Notes under the pieces: generated by a model
What the model saw: only the letters and a program-made list of their open reading frames with translations
Told to the model about the DNA's origin: nothing
Database searches by the model: none
Made by a program: the position numbers and the translations under genes
Part shown: piece by piece, positions 23,042-34,353 of the stretch
Position numbering within the stretch: the first letter of the stretch is position 1
Layout: each line of letters begins with the position of its first letter
NCBI GenBank assembly: GCA_033782935.1
Contig: JAWQEG010000491.1
Location: 372,001 to 436,000, forward strand
DNA length: 64,000 nt
From: Petrolisthes cinctipes
Lineage: Eukaryota; Arthropoda; Malacostraca; Decapoda; Porcellanidae
Direction: 5' to 3'

Positions 23042-23486
23042 GTGAGGCTAACCATCTACAATGGTAAAAAATCTTCGGATCATAAAAAATTCAGTTTTTT
23101 GCATATTTTGGTCCCATAAACATCTAAAAACATTCCTAAGTTCAAATTTCAGTAAACCGCGTTCCCGTTATCACGTGCTGGCGTTTAAAGGGACGGAGGG
23201 GCGTAACCGATTTAAAGGGCCGCACGACTACATTCCATACGCGTTCATGCTATTCGACTCATATTTGCTTCCTGTGTTGTGTATGATAGGTTTTCTGTGT
23301 GTCTGGTAACTCAGGCAGCCAGGACTGCCACACTCCTACCCTCTCTCGTACTTCAGTCACCCCACAGAGCTCAGAGGGAGAGGTTGTTCGCCGCTTTGAT
23401 CATTTTTTTTACGTTGTTCGCCGTTTTGTTCATTCTTTTTCCCTTTTTTTGGCAATCGGGCGACTTCACCCTGTCCCTACAGTACA

Positions 23487-25313
23487 ATGAAGCTAACCAA
23501 ACACCAAAAGATGAAGAAAATGTGGGAGTGTAGGAGGAAGAGCAGCAGAGAGAGAAGAGAGAGAAGAGAGAGAGAGGAGTGTGGTGGTACGCCAGCCCCG
23601 CCACCCACGCCAGCGCCGCCACCCTCACCACCACCACCACTACCATCCACCTCCACCCTCACCACCACCGCTACTACCAACGTCCCTCTCCCTTCTTGCA
23701 GCAACGCCACTACTTGCAACTCAAGGTCAAAAATGAAACTGGACATTAGTACAGAAATGGATTTTCAGGCGGCTGATACAGAGAGCGAGAGAAAGTATGT
23801 TCTAGCTGATGAAAGTAACCTGTTGGAATGGGTTACGTCTATCGCTCGGTGTAAGTGTGGGTAGAAGATGAAAATCAAGGAAGAAAGTGCAGTGGGCATG
23901 GCAAAGACATATGTGGCAATATGTGGACAGTGCAATATTGAACAACAGATGTGCACATCACAGGGGGGTGTAAAGAAGTCCTGCAGATATGACTTGCACA
24001 AGAGATTGGTGAGAGGTGCCCTACATTCAGGAGGCTACACAGCTGTTCGTGAGCTGTGTGCCACTCTGAATATGCATCCCTTGTCTGAAAAGAGTTACCA
24101 TCAAATTGGGAAAGAGATACAAGAGAAAGGCATTGAAGAAATGGAAAGAGTAATGGAAAAGAGCCGTGCAAAATTGCATGATATATTGAAGGAGAGAGGA
24201 GATGAAAATGAAGTAAAGGAAATAAGTGTTTCATGTGATGGAAGCTGGTCCAAGCGTGGGTTCACTTCCATGTATGGATTTGTATCTGTCATAGAACTGA
24301 CAACTGGCATTTGTGTGGACTTTGTACTGCTAAGCAAGTACTGCAAAGTATGTGAAAATCTGGGTGCCGGTCAGCAAGCTCCTCAGCACGAATGCACAAA
24401 AAACTATGATGGAAGCTCTCCTGCCATGGAAATGGAAGGATGGAGGAGACTGTGGGAAAGATCAATTGAAAAGTGCAAACTGAAATATGTCAAGGTTGTC
24501 TCTGATGGTGACTCAAAGGGTATTGCCGCTGTGAAACGTCTTGCCATTTATGACGTAGAAAAGCAGGAGTGTGTAAATCATGTGTCTAAGCGTCTGGGCA
24601 CAGCTCTATTACAGGCAAAAAAAGTTGGAAAACTAGGTGGAAGAAAAAAAGGTGCACTAACACAGGACAAAGTGATGAGGCTGGCTCATTACTTTGGGAA
24701 GGCCATAAAACAAGACACCACAGTAGAGGACATGAAAAAGGAAATTTTCGCGACACTGCGCCACTGCCAAAGTACAGATGAGAAACCCCAGCACAGTACC
24801 TGCCCAGATGGAAAATTTTCCTGGTGTTTCTATAAAAGATCAGTGGCAAGGAATGTGCCAATACCTTCACACAACAAGAAAATGAAAACCTTCCTTACTG
24901 AAAAGGTAGTATCGAAGATACTCCCCATATATATGAAGGTGGCTACAAATGAACTCTTAGCTAAATGTAAAGGGGATACACAAAATGCAAACGAGTGCCT
25001 TCACAGTAGTTTGTGGAGTGAACTTCCCAAGACAAAATTTTTCAGCCTACAAAGAATGACATACAGTCTGTATAGGAGTGTGGTAAGATTTAATCATGGC
25101 TCTACAGCAATGGCAATGGCAGAGGGCGAGACAGGAAAGGAGATCTTGGAGATAAGAAAGAGGATGGATAGGAAAAGAATTGCAAGCTCAGTAATGAAAA
25201 TTCAGAAGAAAGAAGAGGAGAGAAAACATAAAATTAGAAAAGTACAGAAAGAAGAGGAAAAATTACAGAGGGAAGGTGTGACATATGGACCTGGGACAGC
25301 TCCGGTAATATAG
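23487..25313 (+). CDS. Mutator-like DDE transposase, one internal stop
   Basis: One frame is open from 23487 to 25313 apart from a TAG at 23862-23864, so the intact form would be about 608 residues. The N-terminal part is basic, then Pro/Thr-rich. Numbering from the Met at 23868, the core shows VSCDGSWSKRGFTSMYG (Asp 124), a CKVCENL motif, VKVVSDGDSKG (Asp 213 or 215), ECVNHVSKRL (C-x2-H, 235-238) and ANECLHSSLW (Glu 376), the arrangement of Mutator/MULE-type transposases. The C-terminus is a charged helix rich in K and E. The TAG may be a point mutation; alternatively translation starts at 23868 and the upstream part is leader. Only lesion seen, so the element is fairly young. Confidence 0.85.
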
Positions 25314-25319
25314 TGTTGC

Positions 25320-26829
25320 AGTATAGGCCTAGGTTTAGTGGTGAGCAGTGTCATTGAGGAGAGGGAAGTGGCTCACTGCTGGCTAAACAAAACCCCTCTC
25401 TGATGATATGACACTGTCATGACACCCCAGCAGTGAGGCATTATGCCGGGAAAAGCCAAAGAAGAAGGATGAAAGAAATGCCGCCGGTAGGCTAATGCTG
25501 TGAAAACGCGACGCCACCCAGAGTTGCAGCTCAGTTGTTTATCACAGCTTGTTTACCACAACAGTAAACATTTGTTTACAGAAAAAAAATGATCTACAGT
25601 GTTACTATTTATTGACAAGTTATGTGTGTGAAAATGACTACAATCATGATAGAACAAGTTGTGAAACAATGCGACGAACATCGCAAAGAAAAAAATATGC
25701 GAGTGAAAACTTTAAATGCCCGTAGCTCGAAACATGATTTTTTTTTTTTTAATATATACCAAAATTCGAAATTTAATTGGAATGACATGTAAATGCACAA
25801 GTTTGTAGATATCCACCATAGCTTCATCGTATAAGTTGTTTTTTGCAAAAAAATGAAAAACATGAGTGTCAGGAAGATTTTATTACGAAAATCGTGCATG
25901 ACGCAGCGTCATGAAAAAACGTACATATTGTGACTTCGCTATATCACGATAAATTGGGAATATGAAAAAAGGGAAACTTTACGTGTTTTCGCATGGAAAT
26001 GGAGTATTTACATGCAAAATCTGGGGTTTCTATGAAAAAAATAATGACACAGGAAGCTATTTAAAATTTTCGCCCTCATGACGTCATGACGTTATGACGT
26101 AGCCGTCGTAGCGCATTCTCATGCACCCAAAATGCCGGTATTGAAACCTTGATTATACAGAGAAAGTTTCAAGTCGAAAGGTCGTATACTTTATTTTTTA
26201 TGAATTTTTTATTAAAAGTAAGTGAACTGTAATTCAAAATATAACTCATTTGTTCATGAATTCATTGTACAGTAGATAAAAATAAATGAGCAGCGTATCA
26301 TAGGCTCTGTACCAAGGAAATTACTTGCAAATTAATTCTACTTCTATGATGAACACTTCCCCTGAGAGTATGACACACACAGAATACAGATTGCAATATC
26401 TTGAATGCTGCATTGATAATGCCATATCGGCTATCACGCCAATGCTGTGTTTGAAAACCTCCAACCGTGTACAAAAAAAATTTCCGAGTGCAATGCAGAT
26501 CCAAGATCTTAGGTATGATGACAATTAAATATTTCAGTTTAATACTGCAAACAAAGGCAATGTAATGTTGTATACTATTTATTTTATTTATTTATTTTAT
26601 TGTAAATCACACGTGATTGTTTTTATTTTTCTGATGAACAGTAAAGAAATCCCAGTTATTATCATGTTTAATTATCGGTGAATGTTTATTTAATTGTTTA
26701 TGTAATCGTACACAGGAAATCTCCTTTACATTACAAATCACACATACAGATATTAGTCTACGATCAATTAATTGAATTATTTGTTTTATTTTAATTTAGA
26801 GTTTACTTATTATTAATAAAACTTCAGTT
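25320..26829 (+). other. 3' non-coding part of the Mutator-like element
   Basis: AT-rich with several dyads such as CATGACGTCATGACGTTATGACG near 26078. No further coding block was recognised. Confidence 0.55.
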
Positions 26830-27085
26830 CTTTTAAATTAAACTTCAGATGTTTTAAATTAAACTTCAGATGTTTTAAATTAAACTTCAGGTAGTTTAAA
26901 TTAAACTTCAGGTAGTTTAAATTAAACTTCAGGTCGTTTAAATTAAACTTCAGGTAGTTTAAATTAAACTTCAGGCAGTTTAAATTAAACTTCAGGTAGT
27001 TTAAATTAAACTTCAGGTAGTTTAAATTAAACTTTTAATGTTTTAATTTGAACTTCAGTTATTTTAATTTGAGGGTGAAAAGGTG
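26830..27085 (+). repeat. right TIR with about ten 21-bp subterminal repeats
   Basis: Tandem units with the core TTTAAATTAAACTTCAGGTAG run from 26830 to 27030 and lead into the terminal inverted repeat. The left end has only about four, so the array has changed length after the element formed. Confidence 0.9.
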
Positions 27086-27087
27086 TA

Positions 27088-28660
27088 GTGATCATTTAAG
27101 TGAATGATGCAAACGATGTTTGCCAGAAAGCAGTGTTGCAGCTCGCATTCAAGTACGGAGATCGAAGTGTAGTGGTATTATAAAAAATGTCTTGTATCCT
27201 CACTTCATGTCAGAATTAAGAAAAGGCATTGGAAATAATGAGTATAGTCTATTGTTGGATGAATCAACTGATGTTAGTGATATTAAGCATTTGGGTATTG
27301 CCATAATATACAATGATGAAGAAAAGGAGAGGATTATTTCTTCACATCTAAACCTTTTTGAATTAGAATAATCGAATGCAGTGGGCATTGTCACTGCACT
27401 GAAAAGAACTGAATGAATTTGCATTGGACCTAAAAAAGTTGAGAGGAATTGGTACAGATAATGCGAGTGTCATGGTTGGAGTGAACAATGGTGTAAATGA
27501 GAAGCTGAAAAAAGAGGTTCTGAATCTAATTTTAATCCGTTGCGTGTGTCACTTGCTGCAGCTGTCTGTATCTGCTGCAACACCAGAGACCTTGCCAAGG
27601 AACTTGGATTTCGTAATAACTGAAACCTACAATTGGTTTTCGAGATCTTCGTCTAGGCACTCAACATACAAGATTATATACAACCTTCCAAATGATAACC
27701 ATGATCCTTTAAAAATTATCAAAGCATGTCAAACTCGATGGCTCTCCATAAGTACAGCCGTCGAGAGGATTTGTGATCAGTGATTGGAACTGAAAACACA
27801 CTTTGTTGTTGCACGACACAGTGAAAAGTGCTACACAGCTGAAATGCTTTACAAAATGTATAATGATCCACAAAACCTTGCTTATATAAAGTTTTGGTTC
27901 CCAGTATTAAAAGATATCAGACGAGTGAACAAGTCTTTTGAGGGAAATGATGTAGATCCTACCAAATTACTTGATGACTTAGTGATTTTTATGAAGTCTG
28001 TAGTGAAAAAATAACCTTGCCAACATTCAAGTTTGACCTTTTGGAGAGCGTTATTGAAAATTATATGGACCCCAAACCTTACCTAGGTTATGAATTCGAG
28101 AGAGAAGTGGAAAATATGCGAAAGAAAGGTTTTCCTACTGATCAAGAACACACAGTGAGAGACAGATGTATAAAGTTTATCGTTCATGTAGTGAAGGAGT
28201 TACGGCAGAAACTACCTAACAATGTTGAAGTTTTCCAGAAAATGGCGTTACTTTCAGTAGACAATGCACTCCGTGTTGTCAAGGAGTCATTAATACCATT
28301 AATGGAACTACTGTAACTATCGCCGGCGGAGATTACTACAATAAAATGTCAGTAGAATGATCTAACTCTCGTCAGGTGGACTCAAGTAAAGGACACAGTA
28401 CTATTCTGGAATAAGGTAAATAATTACAGAGATGATTAGCATACTAATCCTTTTAATGAACTGGCTAAGTTTGCTTTATCAGTGATTATTATTCCCCATT
28501 CTAATGCTAAAGTTGAAAGAATCTTTAGCCAGTTAAACATAGTGAAGTGACAACTGCGTATCCGTATGGGTACAAAAATAACCAATGTTCTCCTCGGAAT
28601 CAAAGCAAGACTGAAAATATCCGGAAATCTTAGTCCAGTAATTGAAATTAAATAACTGAA
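27088..28660 (+). pseudogene. hAT transposase catalytic and C-terminal part, decayed
   Basis: Blocks in order: YSLLLDESTDVSDIKHLGI (first Asp region, about 27240), GIGTDNASVMVGVNNG (second, about 27447), RCVCHLLQLS (about 27540), ACQTRWLSISTAVERI (about 27725), a long helical region, and IIPHSNAKVERIFSQLN near 28480, the hAT dimerisation motif. Stops occur after LFELE, after ERICDQ, after SVVKK, after LMELL and after LNIVK, with frame changes. The protein resembles ZBED/FAM200-type hAT proteins. Inactive. Confidence 0.85.
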
Positions 28661-28760
28661 AATAATTGTGTGTTCACGTAAGGACATAGTAACTAATGTA
28701 TGTTTTTTTGTGTCATTCTGCTTCTGGCTTTGGTGATAACAGCTGGGAGAAGCCGCCATT

Positions 28761-29539
28761 TAGTAACAAACCCTTGAGCAACTTGACACACATGTGGTGA
28801 ATAATACTAAATAATTGCTGGCAATTCACAATTCGAATAATAGTATTAGGATATTGATGTTAGGATGTATTAGGATATTGATGTTTAGAATGTGAGTTTT
28901 TTTTAAATATTGTTGTTATTGTTTTTGGTATATGGATTTAAGAGTGTTCAGATCTCTGTCAACTAACGAGACACGGAATTCTTCCTGTCCTCGTTGACAG
29001 AACGGGTAGTAGGAAATATTGACAAGGGAGGGGGAAAATATTATTGTATTATTATATAAATATCAATGGACTGGTGTGATAATATTTAAATAAACGGGTT
29101 TATAATTAGTTGAGTATTTCCGTCACCGATATTAGCAAATAGACTGTGTTCCTATATAGATATTAATTCTCAATTCACAACACTGATCGTACCCCCATTA
29201 AAATTGTAGTCTGGGTTGCTTACTCACGCGCCTAAATAAGCTAACGATATGCTACCCCTCCAGTGTGTGTTCACTTGGTTCCTCGGATCGACTTTGGTCT
29301 GGTGGTGGCAGCGTTTACCCAGTACTGGAGAGGAGCTGGACTTGTCCTTTGTATGATTTATTTTTGGTATTCGCAAGGCAAGTCCTGTTCCTCATCGGTC
29401 TCTTGTTTTTTTTCCAGACCAGGTTGATACAGCTATAGGATAGAGTAGTAGCATACACTGGTGGCTTTTTGTTTTATTAATGGCAGTGGGTTTCTGTTTT
29501 CCTCCCAGAGTAAAGTAAAATAGTAATATTAAATTAAGG
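28761..29539. other. AT-rich spacer with possible LTR-like end
   Basis: A hairpin (CTCTGTCAACTAACGAG against CTCGTTGACAGA, 28953-29004) lies upstream of a polyadenylation-like AATAAA (29090). A GTGGTGGCAGCG motif near 29302 looks like a primer-binding-site region, but no LTR pair or coding part is present. I cannot identify the sequence. Confidence 0.3.
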
Positions 29540-30228
29540 GGACAAAAATCGCGCTTTACACATATTCGAGCAATGTCGCCGAGGTCGTGCTATGTTATCG
29601 AGCAATGTTTTCCATTGCAGCAGCATGTTCCCACCATTCGTGGGAACGACATTCGTGACATTCGATAGACGTTCGCTAGCTGGCAGAGCGATGGAGCTCG
29701 AACCATCCTCTCAGGCGATCGACGGCTGCCATACTGGCGTTCGAAAGGTCGTTCGAACCCCAATTTCGCCCATTGTCGCTCGCACCATCGGCCGATGGTC
29801 GGATTTTCTGGAACTATTTGGTAACATTCAGCGTCGAGGGACCGACTCCCACATGCGGTTTTCCGTCCCTCGACGCTGATTGTCGCCAATTGTCGATGCT
29901 GAGAATTCCACGCTGTGTGGATGCCTCGTGCTCACTGACCTCAGGTCCCACGCTGCCGTCTTATATAACGCTCGAACCTAGCAGCTGGCTCACACACACC
30001 GTGCTGGGTGACACGCGAAGATTCTTGTACTGCGAAAAGGCGCTCCAAAAGTCGCTCCAACGAATTTGGGCGAACAAAAGGGAGCCTTAGAGCGATGTCG
30101 CTCTTCAAAAATCCAACGTCGATCGAAGCGTCTAGCAAATGCTTTGATTTCAGAGTCGTTCCGCGAACATTTAGAACATTCCAAAATGTTCGTGGAACCT
30201 CTTTCGTCCCGCGACGCCCCATATAATG
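29540..30228. other. CpG-rich unique stretch with dyads
   Basis: Clearly richer in GC and CpG than its surroundings. It contains hairpins: CAGCGTCGAGGGAC (29833) against GTCCCTCGACGCTG (29866), and CGAACATTT against AAATGTTCG near 30165. The block TTCTGGAACTATTTGGTAAC plus CATTCAGCGTCG (about 29807) recurs in diverged form at about 34448, on the other side of the transposon at 30229-34353. No coding function is supported. Confidence 0.5.
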
Positions 30229-30323
30229 CTGGAGCTGACGGAAATTTAAATTACATCTTGAATACAAAAGGTTTGAGTGTTGGAATATATTTAAGAATGG
30301 CCTAAAGTTGGCGCTACTACCGG

Positions 30324-30925
30324 TGTATTATGCAAACCGCAGGACCATGCAGATTCCAGGACGAGAGAGAAAAAGCGATTATAGCGACACCTGTCGGTGC
30401 GCAAGTAAAACAGGAGTGTTCAATATTATTAAATATGCATTTTTAATACATTTCAGCTAATTAATTTAATTATTTAATTAATTTAATTATTATTGATTTT
30501 CAGGAAAAAAACGGCTCTTTTATCAAATTAATTACTATAAATGACTAATATAAATAAAAAATAAACATTTTAAAGTTAAATAGCATTATGTTTTGTAATT
30601 AAAAATAAATTTTAATTAATTAATTTAATTGTTTTTAATATTTTATTCTTTAAAAACGGCTTTTCTTACCAAATTAATTTATGTTTATTTTTTATTTATA
30701 TTAGTCATTTATAGTAATTAATTTGATAAAAGAGCCGTTTTTTTCCTGAAAATCAATAATAATTAAATTAATTAAATAATTAAATTAATTAGCTGAAATG
30801 TATTAAAAATGCATATTTAATAATATTGAACACTCCTGTTTTACTTGCGCACCGACAGGTGTCGCTATAATCGTTTTTTCTCTCTCGTCCTGGAATCTGC
30901 ATGGTCCTGCGTTTTGCATAATACA
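30324..30925. mobile_element. 602-bp foldback element with CCGG duplication
   Basis: Arms of about 244 bp (30324-30567 and 30681-30925), nearly identical in inverse orientation, enclose a 113-bp AT-rich centre. Ends read TGTATTATGCAAA and the inverse. CCGG lies on both sides (30320-30323, 30926-30929). Joining the flanks through one CCGG restores the left terminal repeat of the host transposon as judged by its right terminal copy, so 4-bp CCGG is the target duplication. No open frame. The extruded form would be a very stable cruciform or hairpin. Confidence 0.93.
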
Positions 30926-31070
30926 CCGGCACATTTAAAACACCTAGTGGAATTGTGTTTTTCACATTCCTCTATTTCATTAGGATATTTTTGGATCAAA
31001 TGTCCCTTAAGGTGAATATTTGCTTATAAAACCCCTTTTTTTTCAGGCAGCCACTATCAGAAACACTTAA

Positions 31071-33662
31071 ATGGAGCCAACTGGAAGCAGTGATGTCCCC
31101 GGAGTCAGAAGATGTATTCTTCACGTTTCTGGGAAAAGGACTGTGAAGAAAGATTGTTGTGACATTTTGCCCATTGATAAAAAAAACTGGTGTGTTGTGC
31201 AGGCTGCAGCCCAAAACAGGCGTGAAAAACCTCAAGTTTGCAAAGTCAGTGTATTATGATGTAGTTGTCAGTTTGCCACAACGTCCTACTGAGACAGATG
31301 GCTATCACATGGCCTGCTATCAGAAATTCACAGCTGTGAGTTCCACAACTATTTTTTCTGAGGATAGGAAATCTGACACTAGCGATAGGAGTGTGCCGCA
31401 TCTCCGCTCTTCTACAAGAGCAGATGACAATGCCAAATCTACTTCATCTGCAATAATCCCCGCTACTTGCTTATTCTGTAATTTGCACAGGAAAAACTGG
31501 ATTTGCTGAACATGGATGCACTCATTCTGGGCTCAGAGAGATCCTCAACAATGGTTGCTTCACTGTGAGGAGAACAGAACATGACTTCAGCAGAATTCCT
31601 ATTGAATTGGCATTAGAGCAGACAATCAATGCTGATGCTGCATCTCGCCTGAGAGGAATCACCTCATTCACCAATGATTACTCTGCAAGACTGCGATGAA
31701 TTATCACAAAAGCTACAAGAGCATCCTTTATCACTCAACTTCAAGAAATGACCGGGCTTATCACAAAAGATGTCACACTAGAACTGCGTCCAAGACGAAT
31801 TCAACAAGACAATGAAGACCTACAGAAGATCATCAACCACATTTGCAACACAAACAATCCATTTGATAAAAACCATGCTCCAGAGACACTATCCAACATC
31901 ACCACTGGAAAGGGTGCCAGTGAAGAAATTCAACAAAGTCTCCTTGGAGTACCAACAAAAGGGAAAGCCAGGCACAAGGCATTCATAGAATCGTGTGAAA
32001 AAGACTCCCTGAACTTCGAAAGACCTATCAAGAAGGAAAAGCTGAAAACATTTGATGAATCTGCAACCAATCGTCGAGCCAGGAACAATGTAGTTGCAGC
32101 CCTCAAAGGGGCACGTGATCTGATGGGTCGTCTCCTTGTTCTTGCTACCAATAGGAAACTTGACATGGACATGCGGCATGTCCTCCGTTACCCACTAACC
32201 CCAGTACCTCTGACAATGGCTAGCCCAGATGAAGTGATGGCAAAGACTAACAAGAGTGCTTTGTTTGAAATTTTGGAAAACAGTGTGAAAATTCATGACA
32301 GGCCAGTGGAAGTAAGTGCTCATATCATAGATGGGCAGTTTCTACTTCACAGCTTGCCAACAAGTTTGCCCCCAACTTACGGAGGACTAGCCAGGAGTAT
32401 TCTTATCCAGATTCTTAGAAGTTCAGCCAAATCCATTCACATTGTCTTTGATGACTATCCACAACCATCAATAAAGGACACTGAACGGGACAGAAGGGGA
32501 GCTGACAACAGAACATTTGTCATCACTGGGCCAGAGCAGCGACGAGTGCCATGAGATATGAATGATGCCCTAAACTCCAGGTCATTCAAAAAACAACTTC
32601 CTCAGTTTCTTGCCAGTGAATGGCAGGACCTCTCCTATGCAGAAATTATAAAGCACAAGGAAGTCATCCTAGATGTTCCAGGGTATTGCTACCGATTCAA
32701 GGTAGAAGAGGGTGTGATCCAACGCAGCACAGTAGAAAGCTTAAGCAATGACCACGAAGAGGCTGACACAAAGATCTGCCTTCATGCAATATTTAAAGAC
32801 TGTTCAAATAGCGACATTGTGGTCAGGGCATCCGATACAGATGTTGCAGTGATATTATTGTACCATTGCAATAAGTTTCAGTCACGACTCTGGATGGATA
32901 TTGGAACTGCTGCAAAGAACAACCGGCTGTTTGACTGCAATTGTTCAGGAGCTTGGACCAGATCTTTGTGAAGCATTACCAGCCTCTCATTCCTTCACTG
33001 GATCGGGCTACACCTTGTCTTTCATATGAAAGGGTAAAGTTAGGCCATTCAAAATACTTGAAAAACGACCAGACTACCAGAATGCTTTCACAGTTATGGC
33101 ACGAGATACACAAGTTTCTGATGCCACGAAAACAACCCTCTTGAACTTTACAGCCAATGTTTATGGAACTAAGCTAAACGCCAGCCTTAACAACTGTAGA
33201 TATCAGAAGTTCATGCAGGCTTATGGACCTAAGAGATATGGAAAAAATCTGTTTTCCAGTTTGAGGGGTATTGATGCTAGTGGACTCCCACCATGTGAAG
33301 ATGAGGTCAGTACCCACATAAAGCGAGCAGCATTTGTTGCCAACTTGTGGGCCAGTGCAGATCAGAGTCACATAGAGCAGCATCCGACAGAAGAAAATGG
33401 CTGGCAGTTAGTTGATGGCCAGTACAAACCTGTATGGGTTGATGGAGAGCAACTCCCAGAAACTCTCATCCCAGAGGAAGAGGAACTACATGAAATAGAG
33501 AAAGAGGCAGAATATGACATGGAGATTGCATCATCTGATGAAGAGGACAGTTCGGGCGATGATGATGAAGAGGACAGATCAGGTGATTATGAAGAAAACC
33601 AAAGTTATCAAACAAACAAGAAGCACACAACGATAGAAATGTTTTCTCTGATTCACTCATAA
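31071..33662 (+). pseudogene. transposon-borne FEN/XPG-like (PIN) nuclease
   Basis: Blocks in order over three frames: a Cys-containing N-terminus (MEPTGSSDVPGVRRCILHVS), ETDGYHMACYQKFTAVS, CLFCNLH, then IPIELALEQTINADAASRL (31600), a TGA at 31697, a long middle part, IHIVFDDYPQPSIKDTERDR (about 32440), a TGA at 32552, SNDHEEADTKICLHA (about 32745), IVVRASDTDVAVILL (about 32816), a frameshift near 32930, FTGSGYTLSF (about 32992; family members I know have Asp-containing G-C-D here), a TGA at 33042 and a C-terminal acidic tail. The E-x-D and D-x-D blocks and the G-x-D-Y-like block match the XPG I-region layout. The mutated Gly in GSGY removes one acid. Function call is inference from motif layout. 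Confidence 0.65.
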
Positions 33663-33779
33663 GCAAATGAATGTAATTTAGGATTTTTTACATATCCAGT
33701 ATACAGTGACTTCATATTTTCATAAATACTTTTTTAAGCAATCAGAAAGTTGATGGTTATTAAACTGACGGAAACAAAG

Positions 33780-34353
33780 TTGTTTATGTGGCCCTTTATC
33801 CCATTCTTAAAATAGTTTTGCACCAAATTTGTCTTTTAGGAATTAACCATTCTTGATCAGTGAGTTGTAAAGCACAATTCCACTAGGTTTCATTCATGTA
33901 CTTGAAATGTGCTGGTAGTAGCACCAACTTTAGGCCATTCTTTAATGGGTTTTGCACCAAATTTGTCGCTTAAGAACTACGAATTCTCAATCAGTGAGGT
34001 GTGAAGAACGTTATCATTAAGTTTGATTGATGTACTCAACATGTGATTTAAATTGCACAATAGCTCCATCTTTAGGTCGTTCTTTAGTGGACTTAGCACC
34101 AAATTCACAACTTAAGAACGCCATATCCCTAATCAGACTGTAAAACCAAAACTTTTGGCACCAGTCTGGTTGATGTACTCCAAAATGTAATTTAAACTGA
34201 TTTTGGGGGGCAGTTCAAGGAGCTCCCCTTACCAAACTCACCAACTGGACAACTTAAAAATCACCGATGAGTGGTCTGTAATGGACTCTGAATGGATTCC
34301 AACACTCAAACCTTTTGTACTCAAGATGTAATTTAAATTTCCGTCAGCTCCAG
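33780..34353. repeat. right terminal region of about four 145-bp diverged units
   Basis: Each unit carries TTTAGG..ATTCTTTA, GCACCAAATT, a block with ATCAGTGAG or similar, a TTGATGTACT block and a GTAATTTAAA or GTGATTTAAA block. The outermost unit ends in the terminal inverted repeat. The left end has roughly one unit. Confidence 0.75.

Larger units (their letters stand above)
22919..27085 (+). mobile_element. 4167-bp Mutator-like DNA transposon, TA target duplication
   Basis: Both ends begin CACCTTTTCACCCTCAAAT in inverted orientation; the outer 45 or so bases are almost identical, followed by 21-bp subterminal repeats. TA flanks each end (22917-22918, 27086-27087). Removing the element and one TA gives ACTAGTGAT and restores a reading frame across the hAT gene (M-A-T-S-D-H-L-S-E), which fixes the ends. 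The element encodes one DDE transposase. Mutator elements usually duplicate 8-11 bp, so the TA is atypical. Confidence 0.88.
22559..28760 (+). mobile_element. decayed hAT transposon, split by a Mutator-like element
   Basis: hAT coding blocks lie on both sides of a 4.2-kb insertion: 22564-22916 and 27088-28660. I did not identify its terminal inverted repeats or 8-bp target duplication, so the outer limits are approximate. Confidence 0.7.
30229..34353 (+). mobile_element. DNA transposon encoding a FEN/XPG-like nuclease
   Basis: The left terminus (CTGGAGCTGACGGAAATTTA, 30229) is inverted at the right terminus (ending 34353). The match covers about 60 bp, then continues discontinuously: the GGCCTAAAGTTGGCGCTACT block (left, about 30298-30318) matches the inverse of 33915-33945, and the CCTAGTGGAATTGTG block (left, about 30940) matches the inverse near 33880. 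A 602-bp foldback sits in the left terminal region. The body encodes one protein (31071-33662). No target duplication was recognised at the ends. Superfamily unassigned; Academ elements are known to carry XPG-like nucleases and are the nearest comparison I know. Confidence 0.75.

Noticed and set aside
29290..29340. LTR retrotransposon primer-binding site near GTGGTGGCAGCG
   Set aside because: No LTR pair, gag or pol found nearby; kept only as a note in the spacer entry.
31889..32179. Minus-strand frames of 96 and 80 residues
   Set aside because: Antisense to the nuclease pseudogene.
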